This document shows, in pieces, positions 11,045-22,560 of a DNA stretch of 64,000 nt. The position numbers were made by a program, and so were the translations under genes. This stretch comes from Siphonodentalium dalli (lineage: Eukaryota > Mollusca > Scaphopoda > Gadilida > Siphonodentaliidae). The DNA is taken from positions 199,769,887 through 199,833,886 of the forward strand of contig CP136062.1 of the NCBI GenBank assembly GCA_032622095.1. The letters are read 5' to 3'. Within the stretch, counting starts at the first letter, position 1; every line of letters starts with the position of its first letter. Below the pieces are notes generated by a model, which saw only the letters and a list, made by a program, of their open reading frames with translations, searched no databases and was not told the origin of the DNA.

Positions 11045-14000
11045 CTGTGAAGAAGATACTGTTGTTATATCCCTAAATTGTTTTGAGTCACATTCCATGT
11101 ACACATTAGGCTGAAAAACATATTGATTTGATTCGATGCGATTCGAAATCATTTGTCTGATTCAATTCGAAATTGGCTGTCCTGATTTGGATTTCGTTTT
11201 TTGCTTGGTACTAACCAACAACTACACATACAGAAAACAGTGTCGCAAATGATAAATCAACTGTACAATCTCTGTAATAATGACTGCTGGGATTTCATAC
11301 GAAATCATTTAGCAAACCTCACGATTGGCAGATTTCAGTATATAGTACAGTCTGATAAAGTTTGCCGAATTTGAAAATTATGATTTACATTAAACAGAGT
11401 TACTCCCTATCCACCACTCATCGCAGTCACATTCATCTGTATTTGTGGCAAAATAAGCTGTATGCATATTCTTAGTGGTAATACTGTCTTTCTTGTTGCT
11501 TCTGGTATCACGACATTAGCAGTTCTAGATGGTGTATTGCACAAAAGACACATTAATATGGTTAGATAATACAAGATCTATTGACGATCTCTTTATATCT
11601 GTATGTTTTTGATTTGTTATGGCTACCGATGTAACTCTTTATACACTCGAGAAAACGATTCAATTTGAGATTCAATGTGATTTTGAATCTTATGCACACT
11701 TCTAGATTTGATTCGAAATGAAATGGCGGCCCTGCTTCGTCATACTCACCTTGTCTCCAGTATATGAGTTTGTTCCTATCAAAATACCTCAAATAGCCCA
11801 ATTAATATAGTTATACATGTGAAGTTATAAATAACAATAATTGAATATCCATGTAAAGTAGGAATTTCCCCCGAGATCCAAAATACATTAGAATTTCTAT
11901 AATTAAAATTGGACTGTGAGCAGGAAGGGGAATCTCCAGCATGCAAATATGTAGCTGAGAACATTATTCACGCCACTCCCGAGGCCAACCAGATCACAGA
12001 ATGAATTGTGCGAATTGTCAATGATTGACAGGTGTCGTATTTCTCAACGTCTGCTTTGTCCGCCATTTTGTTATAATTTCCAAAGCATGGCAATGTCTTT
12101 GGTGGTGTGAATATTCACATTACATATATTACCAGGTACCGTTGTGTTGTGCGACCTTTCGGCATAGAAACCTTGCACCTGCACAAGTTATGTCCAAAAC
12201 ATATGCGATCAATATGAATGAAATTTACAGAGATTTCTAACTTATAAAGCATTTAATGGCCAAATTATGAAAGAATTTATCGCACTAGCAGCATATTATG
12301 ATCGTCTGAATAGAACTCGCCAGGAAGCCAATAAAAAACCTGGTCTGAAATTCTCTGGGAAACAAGATTAATTTTGATTTTAAACTCCCAAGAGAATCTC
12401 TCCAGACACTGAATTTTCTATGCCTTTAAGTTTTGCCATGTACAAGACTACAAGTACGGTAGGCCTAGCTCATTTCGAGACCGTTTCTACTCAGCACAAT
12501 TTATATGCGCTTAAGTCCAATTCATATTAATAAATATGAACTTACTAGTAGACCAGGCAGGCATGTGAGTGTCACTGAACCGGTCCGTGACTACCTGACT
12601 TTCCATATTTGCGGAATTGCAGTGCCTATCCGGGAGTCTCACGGACAATCCGTGAAACTTAACAGCTCTGCTACCCATCCAAGGCGAACCTGCTCAACTG
12701 CAAATTTTCGGGCGGTTTTGCTCAATAAATGCAGGCAAGTTTGCTCGAAATTGTTGATAGTAAATATTCTTTGCTGATATATTATTAAATGTTTTGACAA
12801 ATAAAACATATGCTTATTCATTTATCATGTATTTTTATGCCAAAATATGGATTGCCAGTGTAAAGGATGGCACGATGTTTTGATAGCCTATAATGTATAC
12901 CTAAACTTGTGATGACTATAATTAAATGGGGTGTCTTGTTTTTCAACACAAGACACTTGGTATTGGAAGGGCTTCATTATCACAACTCACTAAATATGGG
13001 TTAACTCAATCAGTGCATGTGATATTCACGATTTTTTTCTGTTGTATATGTATTATCTTATATTCTTTTGATATACATGTACATGTACGACTGAATATGG
13101 TTGGATCATGAAGACTCAGGCTGAAGACAACTCGCCCACGAGGGTGATTTCGGGGTGATTGTCTGACATATCTGGGTGGTATGTGAGGTGAATGACTATT
13201 GTTGATTGTGTTGAAACAATTAGGGGTTTCCTGAAGTCGACTAGTCAACAGCAGTAGTCGACTACAAGTTGATTAGTCAAACCCCGTCTCCCAAGGACAT
13301 GATTGAAAAAGGAATGTTTATGCAAACGATATTATTAAAACTGTTATTTGTAAGTTTCTAGCTGATTTACATTTAATCTATGTGAATAAAGAGTGTCTGA
13401 AGGTAAACATAAATATGTTTTTAAGAAATCGGGATTTCCAAAATATGTAAGTCCAAACAAAATCAGGAACTGGTGAGGCGGTGACCGGTGCTAGAAGTTT
13501 CGTTGAAAAACATCTGGGTCTATGCCTTGTTTATTAAACAACTACATGTACTTGAAAAAGATCCATAGAACTTGAGAAGGATCAGTGTAGCGAACTATAT
13601 TACAATATACAGCTAATTAAATAAACAAAATGCCGATTAGCTCACCAGCACAGAGTTGTCAGCGCCTTTTAAGATAAACTAGGTCACTGCGCATGATCAA
13701 CTGGGCACTCGATCTGCACATTTTACACCTGTGGTAATACACACCGGCACTTCGGCGTCATCAAAGTGTCACTACATGGAGTAATAACAGGATCTCTGAA
13801 TGGTACCGTACCTTTTTATTGCAGGTTGTTCATCTTTTTATGTGATCTTAGCACATCCTAGTTTATGTTGTTTATGGTAATCAGTAGGTCATGTTGGGAT
13901 TTGTTTCGACTGGCGGATTTCAGCGTTGAAATGTTTAATAACACTATGGATGACCACAGGGGCCTGGAATTTGGTCAAAAACCCTCTTTTATTGGCGGAA

Positions 14001-14443
14001 CCAGCACCGGGGGCGACCTGCGGTCCCGGATGCTGGTTCCGCAAATAAAAGAGGGTTTTTGACCAAATTCCAGGCTCCTGTGGGATGACCATATAATATT
14101 TCTTTTTTGTTTGTTTTATGAGTTATTTTATTTGTATTTGCTTTTTTTTTTACCCTTTAAGTTTAACTGTTTAATCGGATGAAATTATTATGTTACACTT
14201 CAGACACTTGCCGTCTTCGGCCCGACTCGTCTGAGGTACTCAAAATACACACATACCGGGTACTTCCATGGCTCAATGATCCAGCCTTCTTAATTCAGAT
14301 TGTTTGGCTTCGGCAATCTGCTATATGACAACCCTTTGCCGCGGCCCAGTTTCAGAGTTTGCTTCAGCAAATTGCTTCGGCATTGCTGATAGCCAATTAT
14401 GAGATTGAGCTTTGAGGGCTGATAATCGAACAAAGTAACACAC
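11045..14443 (-). other. CHMP7: CHMP7 intron 1
   Basis: The intron is bounded by the donor AG|GTGTGT (14443 downward) and the acceptor CACAG (ending at 11045). It contains the long hairpin at 13952-14085 and otherwise AT-rich sequence. Near 13235-13275 there is a small cluster of GTCGACTA/TAGTCGAC palindromes. No other gene was recognised inside it. Confidence 0.75.
13952..14085. repeat. long near-perfect hairpin in CHMP7 intron 1
   Basis: The left arm (13954-14010: CCACAGG..CCTGGAATTTGG.., TCAAAAACCCTCTTTTATT) pairs almost perfectly with the right arm (14023-14083: AATAAAAGAGGGTTTTTGA.., CCAAATTCCAGG). A short GC-rich loop (GGGGGCGACCTGCGG) lies at the tip. The stem of about 57-60 bp would form double-stranded RNA in the CHMP7 primary transcript. 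Palindromic MITE is the simplest reading. Confidence 0.85.
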
Positions 14444-14691
14444 CTAAACATGTCTTGAATAACCTCAGTCATGCATTGTGGAGTACTGCCTTTTCTTCTG
14501 AACTCATCTGATAACAGTCCAATGCTCAAGACCAAACAACCAGATCGAATGCAGTGATCAGAAATGATGTTGCTCCAAAAAAGCATTTTCTTGTCAAATG
14601 ATTGTGGATTCAATGATCTGTTCCGGAACGGTGACATAAGAACAGCCATTCTTTTGTCGTCGGTCCATACATCTGGATAATTTGTGGACAT
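14444..14691 (-). CDS. CHMP7: CHMP7, coding exon 1 (N-terminus)
   Basis: Charged multivesicular body protein 7 is an ESCRT-III-like protein that links LEM2 at the nuclear envelope to membrane sealing. The ATG at 14691 gives MSTNYPDVW, and 82 codons plus two bases run to the donor TTTAG|GTGTGT at 14444/14443. Segments DDKRMAVLMSPFRNR, DKKMLFWSNII, DEFRRKGSTP and EVIQDMFR line up with the family pattern (acidic-W start, MSFLFSAFK-like, KMGFW-like, FQRKGSVP-like and VLQDLL-like). The frame stays open upstream to another ATG at 14796, but that extension reads through an isolated satellite core and has no family resemblance, so 14691 is preferred. The exon joins 11044-10864 with a split arginine codon; together they give 143 residues of a protein usually about 450 long. 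It is transcribed away from the satellite array. Confidence 0.9.
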
Positions 14692-14778
14692 TCTTCTCGG
14701 GGGACTAACGAAGACCTTGGTGAAGTTGGTCTTAAGTCTTTTTGCGTCCCGAACTTTGAAACGGTTACCGCTAATAGA

Positions 14779-14796
14779 TACGAAGCTTCGGTACAT
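14779..14796. promoter_or_regulatory. isolated satellite core just upstream of the CHMP7 start
   Basis: ACGAAGCTTCGGTACAT is the core motif of the adjacent satellite, found here alone, about 90 bp before the CHMP7 ATG. The centre CGAAGCTTCG is an inverted pair of nGAAn pentamers, the half-site of a heat-shock element. Whether it is a relic of the array, part of the 5' UTR or a regulatory site cannot be told from the sequence. Confidence 0.45.
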
Positions 14797-14952
14797 TAGT
14801 TATTATTCATATATTACTATATTTAAATCAGATTTATGCATACAGTTGGCGTCGAAGCAAAAACATGGATGTAACCATTATTCGTAACATTCAAGTTAAA
14901 TGTTCAATAACATGTGGCCCTGGGGACTTATCCCCCCAACGCTGTGGCAAAA

Positions 14953-17900
14953 ACATGCAATCTTGCATCCTTAACCCTAAGTCTATGGCGGTTTTTCATC
15001 CAATGTACCGAAGCTTTGTGACATATAGACTACCGAAGCTTCGTGACGTGTCAGAACTCCAAGAATATAGCACCATCGGGACATCAAATGGTATATAACG
15101 TTGAATGATCACCAGAAACCTCGATATTAGTCATTTCAGACCATAATTATCATCGCATCATATATTAACCCATCGAGAAATATGTCAAAATCACACACTA
15201 CATGTATATTACACCCACCCATATATAACTGCGTCCTCCCTGACACACTCAGGGCTCCATACAAGTAATTTATCCATGTCTACTTAATGAAAGTATACTG
15301 TTCTGTCAAAATCTGGAAAAAAATGCGACCTTGCATCATTAACCCCAAGTCTGTGGCGGTTTTCCATCCAATGTACCGAAGCTTCGTGACATGTACCGAA
15401 GCTTCGTGACGTGTCAGAACTCCAAGAATATACCACCATCGGGACATCAAATGGTATCAAAAGTTGAACGGTCACCAGAAACCTCGATATTAGTCATTTC
15501 AGACCATAATTATCATCGCATCATATATTAACCCATCGAAAAATATGTCAAAATTACACACTATATTACACCCACTCCTATATAACTGCGTCCTCCCTGA
15601 CACAGGGCTACATACAAGAGATTTTTCCATGTCTACTTAATGAGAGTATACAGTTCTATCAAGATCTGGCATAAAATTCGACCTTGCATCATTAACCCCA
15701 AATCTGTGGCGGTTTTCCATCCAATGTACCGAAGCTTCGTGACATGTACCGAAGCTTCGTGACGTGTCAGAACTCCAAGAATATACCACCATCGGGACAT
15801 CAAATGGTATCAAAAGTTGAACAGTCACCAGAAACCTCGATATTAGTCATTTCAGACCATAATTATCATCGCATCATATATTAACCCATCGAGAAACGAC
15901 AGACTATATTACACCCACCCCTATATAACTGCTTCCTCCCTGGCAGAGGGCTACATACAAAAAGTTTATCCATGTCTACTTAATGAGAGTATACAGTTCT
16001 ATCAAAATCAGGCGAAAAATGTGACCTTGCATCATTAACCCCAAATCTGTGGCGGTTTTTCATCCAATGTACCGAAGCTTCGTGACATGTACCGAAGCTT
16101 CGTGACGTGTCAGAACTCCAAATATATACCACCATCGGGACATCAAATGGTATCAAAAGTTGAACGGTCACCAGAAACCTCGATATTAGTCATTTCAGAC
16201 CATAATTATCATCGCATCATATATTAACCCATAGAAAAATATGTCAAAATTACACACTATATTACACCCACCCCTATATAACTGCGTCCTCCCTGACACA
16301 GGGCTACATACAAGAAATTTATCCATGTCTACTTAATAAGAGTATACAGTTCTATCAAGATCTGGCGGAAAATTCGACCTTGCATCATTAACCCCAAATC
16401 TGTGGCGGATTTCCATCCAATGTACCGAAGCTTCGTGACATGTACCGAAGCTTCGTGACGTGTCAGAACTCCAAGAATATACCACCATCGGGACATCAAA
16501 TGGTATCAAAAGTTGAACGGTCACCAGAAACCTCGATATTAGTCATTTCAGACCATAATTATCCTCGCATCATATATTAACCCATCGAGAAACGACAGAC
16601 TATATTACACCCACCCCTATATAACTGCTTCCTCCCTGACAGAGGGCTACATACAAAAAGTTTATCCATGTCTACTTAATGAGAGTATACAGTTCTATCA
16701 AAATCAGGCGAAAAATGTGACCTTGCATCATTAACCCCAAATCTGTGGCGGTTTTTCATCCAATGTACCGAAGCTTCGTGACATGTACCGAAGCTTCGTG
16801 ACGTGTCAGAACTCCAAATATATACCACCATCGGGACATCAAATGGTATCAAAAGTTGAACGGTCACCAGAAACCTCGATATTAGTCATTTCAGACCATA
16901 ATTATCATCGCATCATATATTAACCCATCGAGAAACGACAGACTATATTACACCCACCCCTATATAACTGCTTCCTCCCTGACAGAGGGCTACATACAAA
17001 AAGTTTATTCATGTCTACTTAATGAGAGTATACAGTTCTATCAAAATCAGACGAAAAATGTGACCTTGCATCATTAACCCCAAATCTGTGGCGGTTTTTC
17101 ATCCAATGTACCGAAGCTTCGTGACATGTACCGAAGCTTCGTGACGTGTTAGAACTCCAAATATATACCACCATCGGGACATCAAATGGTATCAAAAGTT
17201 GAACGGTCACCAGAAACCTCGATATTAGTCATTTCAGACCATAATTATCATCGCATCATATATTAACCCATCGAGAAACGACAGACTATATTACACCCAC
17301 CCCTATATAACTGCTTCCTCCCTGGCAGAGGGCTACATACAAAAAGTTTATCCATGTCTACTTAATGAGAGTATACAGTTCTATCAAAATCAGGTGAAAA
17401 ATGTGACCTTGCATCATTAACCCCAAATCTGTGGCGGTTTTTCATCCAATGTACCGAAGCTTCGTGACATGTACCGAAGCTTCGTGACGTGTTAGAACTC
17501 CAAATATATATCACCATCGGGACATCAAATGGTATCAAAAGTTGAACGGTCACCAGAAATCTCGATATTAGTCATTTCAGACCATAATTATCATCGCATC
17601 ATATATTAACCCATCGAAAAATATGTCAAAATTACACACTATATTACACCCACCCCTATATAACTGCCTCCTCCCTGACACAGGGCTACATACATGAAAT
17701 TTATCCATGTCTACTTAATAAGAGTATACAGTTCTATCAAGATCTGGCGGAAAATTCGACCTTGCATCATTAACCCCAAATCTGTGGCGGATTTCCATCC
17801 AATGTACCGAAGCTTCGTGACATGTACTGAAGCTTCGTGACGTGTCAGAACTCCAAGAATATACCACCATCGGGACATCAAATGGTATCAAAAGTTGAAC

Positions 17901-20776
17901 GGTCACCAGAAACCTCGATATTAGTCATTTCAGACCATAATTATCATCGCATCATATATTAACCCATCGAGAAATATGTCAAAATTACACACTATATTAC
18001 ACCCACCCCTATATGACTGCGTCCTCCCTGGCAGAGGGCTACATACAAAAAGTTTATCCACGTCTACTTTATGAGAGTATACAGTTCTATCAAAATCAGG
18101 CGAAAAATGTGACCTTGCATCATTAACCCCAAATCTGTGGCGGTTTTTCATCCAATGTACCGAAGCTTCGTGACATGTACCGAAGCTTCGTGACGTGTCA
18201 GAACTCCAAATATATACCACCATCGGGACATCAAATGGTATCAAAAGTTGAACGGTCACCAGAAACCTCGATATTAGTCATTTCAGACCATAATTATCAT
18301 CGCATCATATATTAACCCATCGAGAAACGACAGACTATATTACACCCACCCCTATATAACTGCTTCCTCCCTGACAGAGGGCTACATACAAAAAGTTTAT
18401 CCATGTCTACTTAATGAGAGTATACAGTTCTATCAAAATCAGGCGAAAAATGTGACCTTGCATCATTAACCCCAAATCTGTGGCGGTTTTTCATCCAATG
18501 TACCGAAGCTTCGTGACATGTACCGAAGCTTCGTGACGTGTTAGAACTCCAAATATATACCACCATCGGGACATCAAATGGTATCAAAAGTTGAACGGTC
18601 ACCAGAAACCTCGATATTAGTCATTTCAGACCATAATTATCATCGCATCATATATTAACCCATCGAAAAATATGTCAAAATTACACACTATATTACACCC
18701 ACCCCTATATAACTGCCTCCTCCCTGACACAGGGCTACATACATGAAATTTATCCATGTCTACTTAATAAGAGTATACAGTTCTATCAAAATCAGGCGAC
18801 AAATGTCATCTTGCATCATTAACCCCAAATCTGTGGCGGTTTTTCATCCAATGTACCGAAGCTTCGTGACATGTACCGAAGCTTCGTGACGTGTCAGAAC
18901 TCCAAATATATACCACCATCGGGACATCAAATGGTATCAAAAGTTGAACGGTCACCAGATATTAGTCATTTCAGACCATAATTATCATCGCATCATATAT
19001 TAACCCATCGAAAAATATGTCAAAATTACACACTATATTACACCCACCCCTATATAACTGCGTCCTCCCTGACACAGGGCTACATACAAGAAATTTATCC
19101 ATGTCTACTTAATGAGAGTATACAGTTCTATCAAGATCTGGCGGAAAATTCGACCTTGCATCATTAACCCCAAATCTGTGGCGGTTTTCCATCCGATATA
19201 CCGAAGCTTCGTGACATGTACTGAAGCTTCGTGACGTGTCAGAACTCCAAGAATATACCACCATCGGGACATCAAATGGTATCAAAAGTTGAACGGTCAC
19301 CAGAAACCTCGATATTAGTCATTTCAGACCATAATTATCATCGCATCATATATTAACCCATCGAGAAATATGTCAAAATTACACACTATATTACACCCAC
19401 CCCTATATGACTGCGTCCTCCCTGGCAGAGGGCTACATACAAAAAGTTTATCCACGTCTACTTTATGAGAGTATACAGTTCTATCAAAATCAGGCGAAAA
19501 ATGTGACCTTGCATCATTAACCCCAAATCTGTGGCGGTTTTTCATCCAATGTACCGAAGCTTCGTGACATGTACCGAAGCTTCGTGACGTGTCAGAACTC
19601 CAAATATATACCACCATCGGGACATCAAATGGTATCAAAAGTTGAACGGTCACCAGAAACCTCGATATTAGTCATTTCAGACCATAATTATCATCGCATC
19701 ATATATTAACCCATCGAGAAACGACAGACTATATTACACCCACCCCTATATAACTGCTTCCTCCCTGACAGAGGGCTACATACAAAAAGTTTATCCATGT
19801 CTACTTAATGAGAGTATACAGTTCTATCAAAATCAGGCGAAAAATGTGACCTTGCATCATTAACCCCAAATCTGTGGCGGTTTTTCATCCAATGTACCGA
19901 AGCTTCGTGACATGTACCGAAGCTTCGTGACGTGTTAGAACTCCAAATATATACCACCATCGGGACATCAAATGGTATCAAAAGTTGAACGGTCACCAGA
20001 AACCTCGATATTAGTCATTTCAGACCATAATTATCATCGCATCATATATTAACCCATCGAAAAATATGTCAAAATTACACACTATATTACACCCACCCCT
20101 ATATAACTGCCTCCTCCCTGACACAGGGCTACATACATGAAATTTATCCATGTCTACTTAATAAGAGTATACAGTTCTATCAAAATCAGGCGACAAATGT
20201 CATCTTGCATCATTAACCCCAAATCTGTGGCGGTTTTTCATCCAATGTACCGAAGCTTCGTGACATGTACCGAAGCTTCGTGACGTGTCAGAACTCCAAA
20301 TATATACCACCATCGGGACATCAAATGGTATCAAAAGTTGAACGGTCACCAGATATTAGTCATTTCAGACCATAATTATCATCGCATCATATATTAACCC
20401 ATCGAAAAATATGTCAAAATTACACACTATATTACACCCACCCCTATATAACTGCGTCCTCCCTGACACAGGGCTACATACAAGAAATTTATCCATGTCT
20501 ACTTAATGAGAGTATACAGTTCTATCAAGATCTGGCGGAAAATTCGACCTTGCATCATTAACCCCAAATCTGTGGCGGTTTTCCATCCGATATACCGAAG
20601 CTTCGTGACATGTACCGAAGCTTCGTGACGTGTCAGAACTCCAAGAATGTACAACCATCAAATATCAAATGGTATCAAAAGTTGAACGGTCACCAGAAAC
20701 CTCGATATTAGTCATTTCAGACCATAATTATCATCGCATCATATATTAACCCATCGAGAAATGACAGACTATATTA
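14953..20776 (-). repeat. 343/353 bp satellite array, block 1 (about 17 monomers)
   Basis: Monomers recur every 343 or 353 bp. The 10-bp length difference comes from one segment: the short form reads GAAACGACAGACTATATTAC and the longer form reads AATATGTCAAAATTACACAC in its place. Most monomers hold two tandem copies of TGTACCGAAGCTTCGTGACA. The leftmost monomer (14953-15100) is the most diverged. The right edge breaks inside a monomer at about 20776. I call its orientation minus relative to block 2. An open frame of about 63 codons without a proper ATG recurs in the units and is treated as a by-product. Confidence 0.97.
17907..20692. repeat. 1394-bp higher-order repeat, two copies
   Basis: Four-monomer blocks repeat at an offset of 1394 bp. 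Diagnostic variants confirm the copy: GCGACAAATGTCATCTTGC occurs near 18796 and 20190, and a 7-bp loss giving CACCAGATATTAGTC occurs near 18954 and 20348. The two copies are almost identical, pointing to recent unequal exchange. Confidence 0.92.
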
Positions 20777-21639
20777 TTGTCGCAACCCTGCAACGATTGT
20801 TCCAAACCACAGTGCTTGGTAGTGCCCCAAACAATGCAACTGGTGTTCCAATCCATATATAGGTTTGGTCCCAATCCACATCGGTTTTGTCCCAAACGTG
20901 TGCAAACCATATGCACCTGATTCACAGCCCACACAGATAGTCCCTCAAACCATGCATCTGGTTTCATATCCCACACAATGAGTGTCACATACAAGCTGTC
21001 CAAAATGAATGTTTCGATTCACCGATTAGTGTCGCAACCCTGCAACGATTGTTCAAAGCCATAGTGCATGGTAGTAGCCCAAGCAATGTAACTGGTGCTC
21101 CAACACATAGGTTTTGTCCCAAACTAACAAAATGAGTGGCCCTAACCATCCAACGAGTGCTTCAAATGGTACAACGAGTTGGTCAATCCATCCAATAATT
21201 GCCCCAAACCACACACAATGAGTGTCCCAAACCATCCAGCTAGTGTTCGAAAAGAAAAGAATGTATAATATGCACCCAATACCTCACAACTAGATTACCC
21301 GCCATCCGATGAGAGTCCTATGCCATACAACAGGTGTCCCAAACCACCAAAAGTCGTCTCAATACAGTCAACGGCCCAATCAGTTAACAAATCGACAAAT
21401 TAGTGTCACATTCCACCACACGTGTGTCCTATATCCACAGCGAGCGCCCAAAACGACCCAATTTGTGTCTCAAACCATCCAATGGGTGTCACAAACCACC
21501 CAGCGAGTGACCCAAATCATAAACCTTGTATCACAAACCAACTATTGATTTCCCAATCCATCCCAATAGTGTCACAACACATCTACTAATTGGCATCTCA
21601 ATACATCTAAAATAGTGTACAAACCCCTCCATCGAGTAT
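20777..21639. repeat. degenerate ~25 bp repeat, C/A-rich orientation
   Basis: Loose repetition of phrases such as GTGTCCCAAACCATCCA, CGAGTG and ACAATGAGTGTCCCAAACCA. A longer period is also visible: GTCGCAACCCTGCAACGATT occurs at about 20780 and 21031 (251 bp apart). The sequence is the reverse-complement counterpart of 21903-22560. Confidence 0.75.
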
Positions 21640-21902
21640 TTAACCGTTTCATGACGGGTGCTGTTCTGGTGCAGCATTAATGATCCTGTGCCGTGCATTC
21701 CCTCATATATGCGAGTCTCCCGTAGGGAGTCACGCATATATAAGATAATGTACTGGCTTACATGGCCAATGTATGTATTGTTAGGCCAATGCATTCTATT
21801 ATATTTGCGATGCGCCCTATGGGCAACTCGCATATATAAGAGAATGCATTGGCACAGGGTTTTCGCAACATTTCAAGAAGCTCCGGTCATTAAAGGGCTG
21901 AG
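21640..21902. mobile_element. older copy of the TTAA hairpin element
   Basis: The left end TTAACCGTTTCATGACGGG matches, in reverse complement with mismatches, the right end CCGGTCATTAAAGGGCTGA. Inside are two hairpins (about 21690-21758 and 21784-21854), the second well preserved with AATGCATTCTATTATATTTG and ATATAAGAGAATGCATTGG. The right-hand TTAA is decayed. It sits at the centre of the inverted degenerate repeat. Confidence 0.7.
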
Positions 21903-22560
21903 ATCATCATATGAGTGTTCCAAACCCGCCAACGGGTTTCCCAAACCAAGAGACACTCGCTGGGTGGTTTGGGATAATTATTCGATGGATGATTTTGTAC
22001 AATTCGTTGGGACAATCATGCATTCAATGGTGTGTGACATTCTGCGTTGGGTGGTATTAGACAATCCTGGTCCTGGTGGTTTGAGGCAATCGTCATGTTG
22101 CATGGGACGGCCATTGGATGGTTAAGAACACGCATTGGTTGGTTTGTGACACCCATTGGTTTCAGTGGGGTTCTCCATTGATGGGTTGAGACGCTCGTTA
22201 TGAGGTTTGTGACACTGCGTGCAAGATTTGGGACATTCTCTGGTTGACATATGTCAATCGTTGGATGGTTTGGATTACTCATTATGGCGTGTTTGGTTAC
22301 CATTTGGATGGTTTGCAACACTAGCTTGGTTTATTGGGATACGTAGTGGTGGTTCGGGACAATGGTTGGCCAATTTCGGACGCCCGTTCTATGGACTGGG
22401 TTGGTTTGGTATACTATATTAATTAAGATGGTGGTTTGAGATCCCAATTGCCTGGATTTACGCTCCTTAAATTATTTGGGACACTCGTTAAATGGTTATG
22501 GGCACTCATTGGATATATCTGGATACAAGTTTGGTTTCTTTTGACACTCATCTGATGGCA
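21903..22560. repeat. degenerate ~25 bp repeat, G/T-rich (inverted) orientation
   Basis: Phrases such as GGTTTGTGACACCCATTGG, GGATGGTTTG and GGGACACTCGTT are the reverse complements of the phrases at 20777-21639. The two blocks form a large, imperfect inverted repeat of about 0.7-0.9 kb per arm. Confidence 0.75.

Noticed and set aside
14692-14796. Longer CHMP7 start at 14796
   Set aside because: The 35 extra residues read through the isolated satellite core and do not resemble CHMP7 N-termini; the ATG at 14691 directly precedes family-like sequence.
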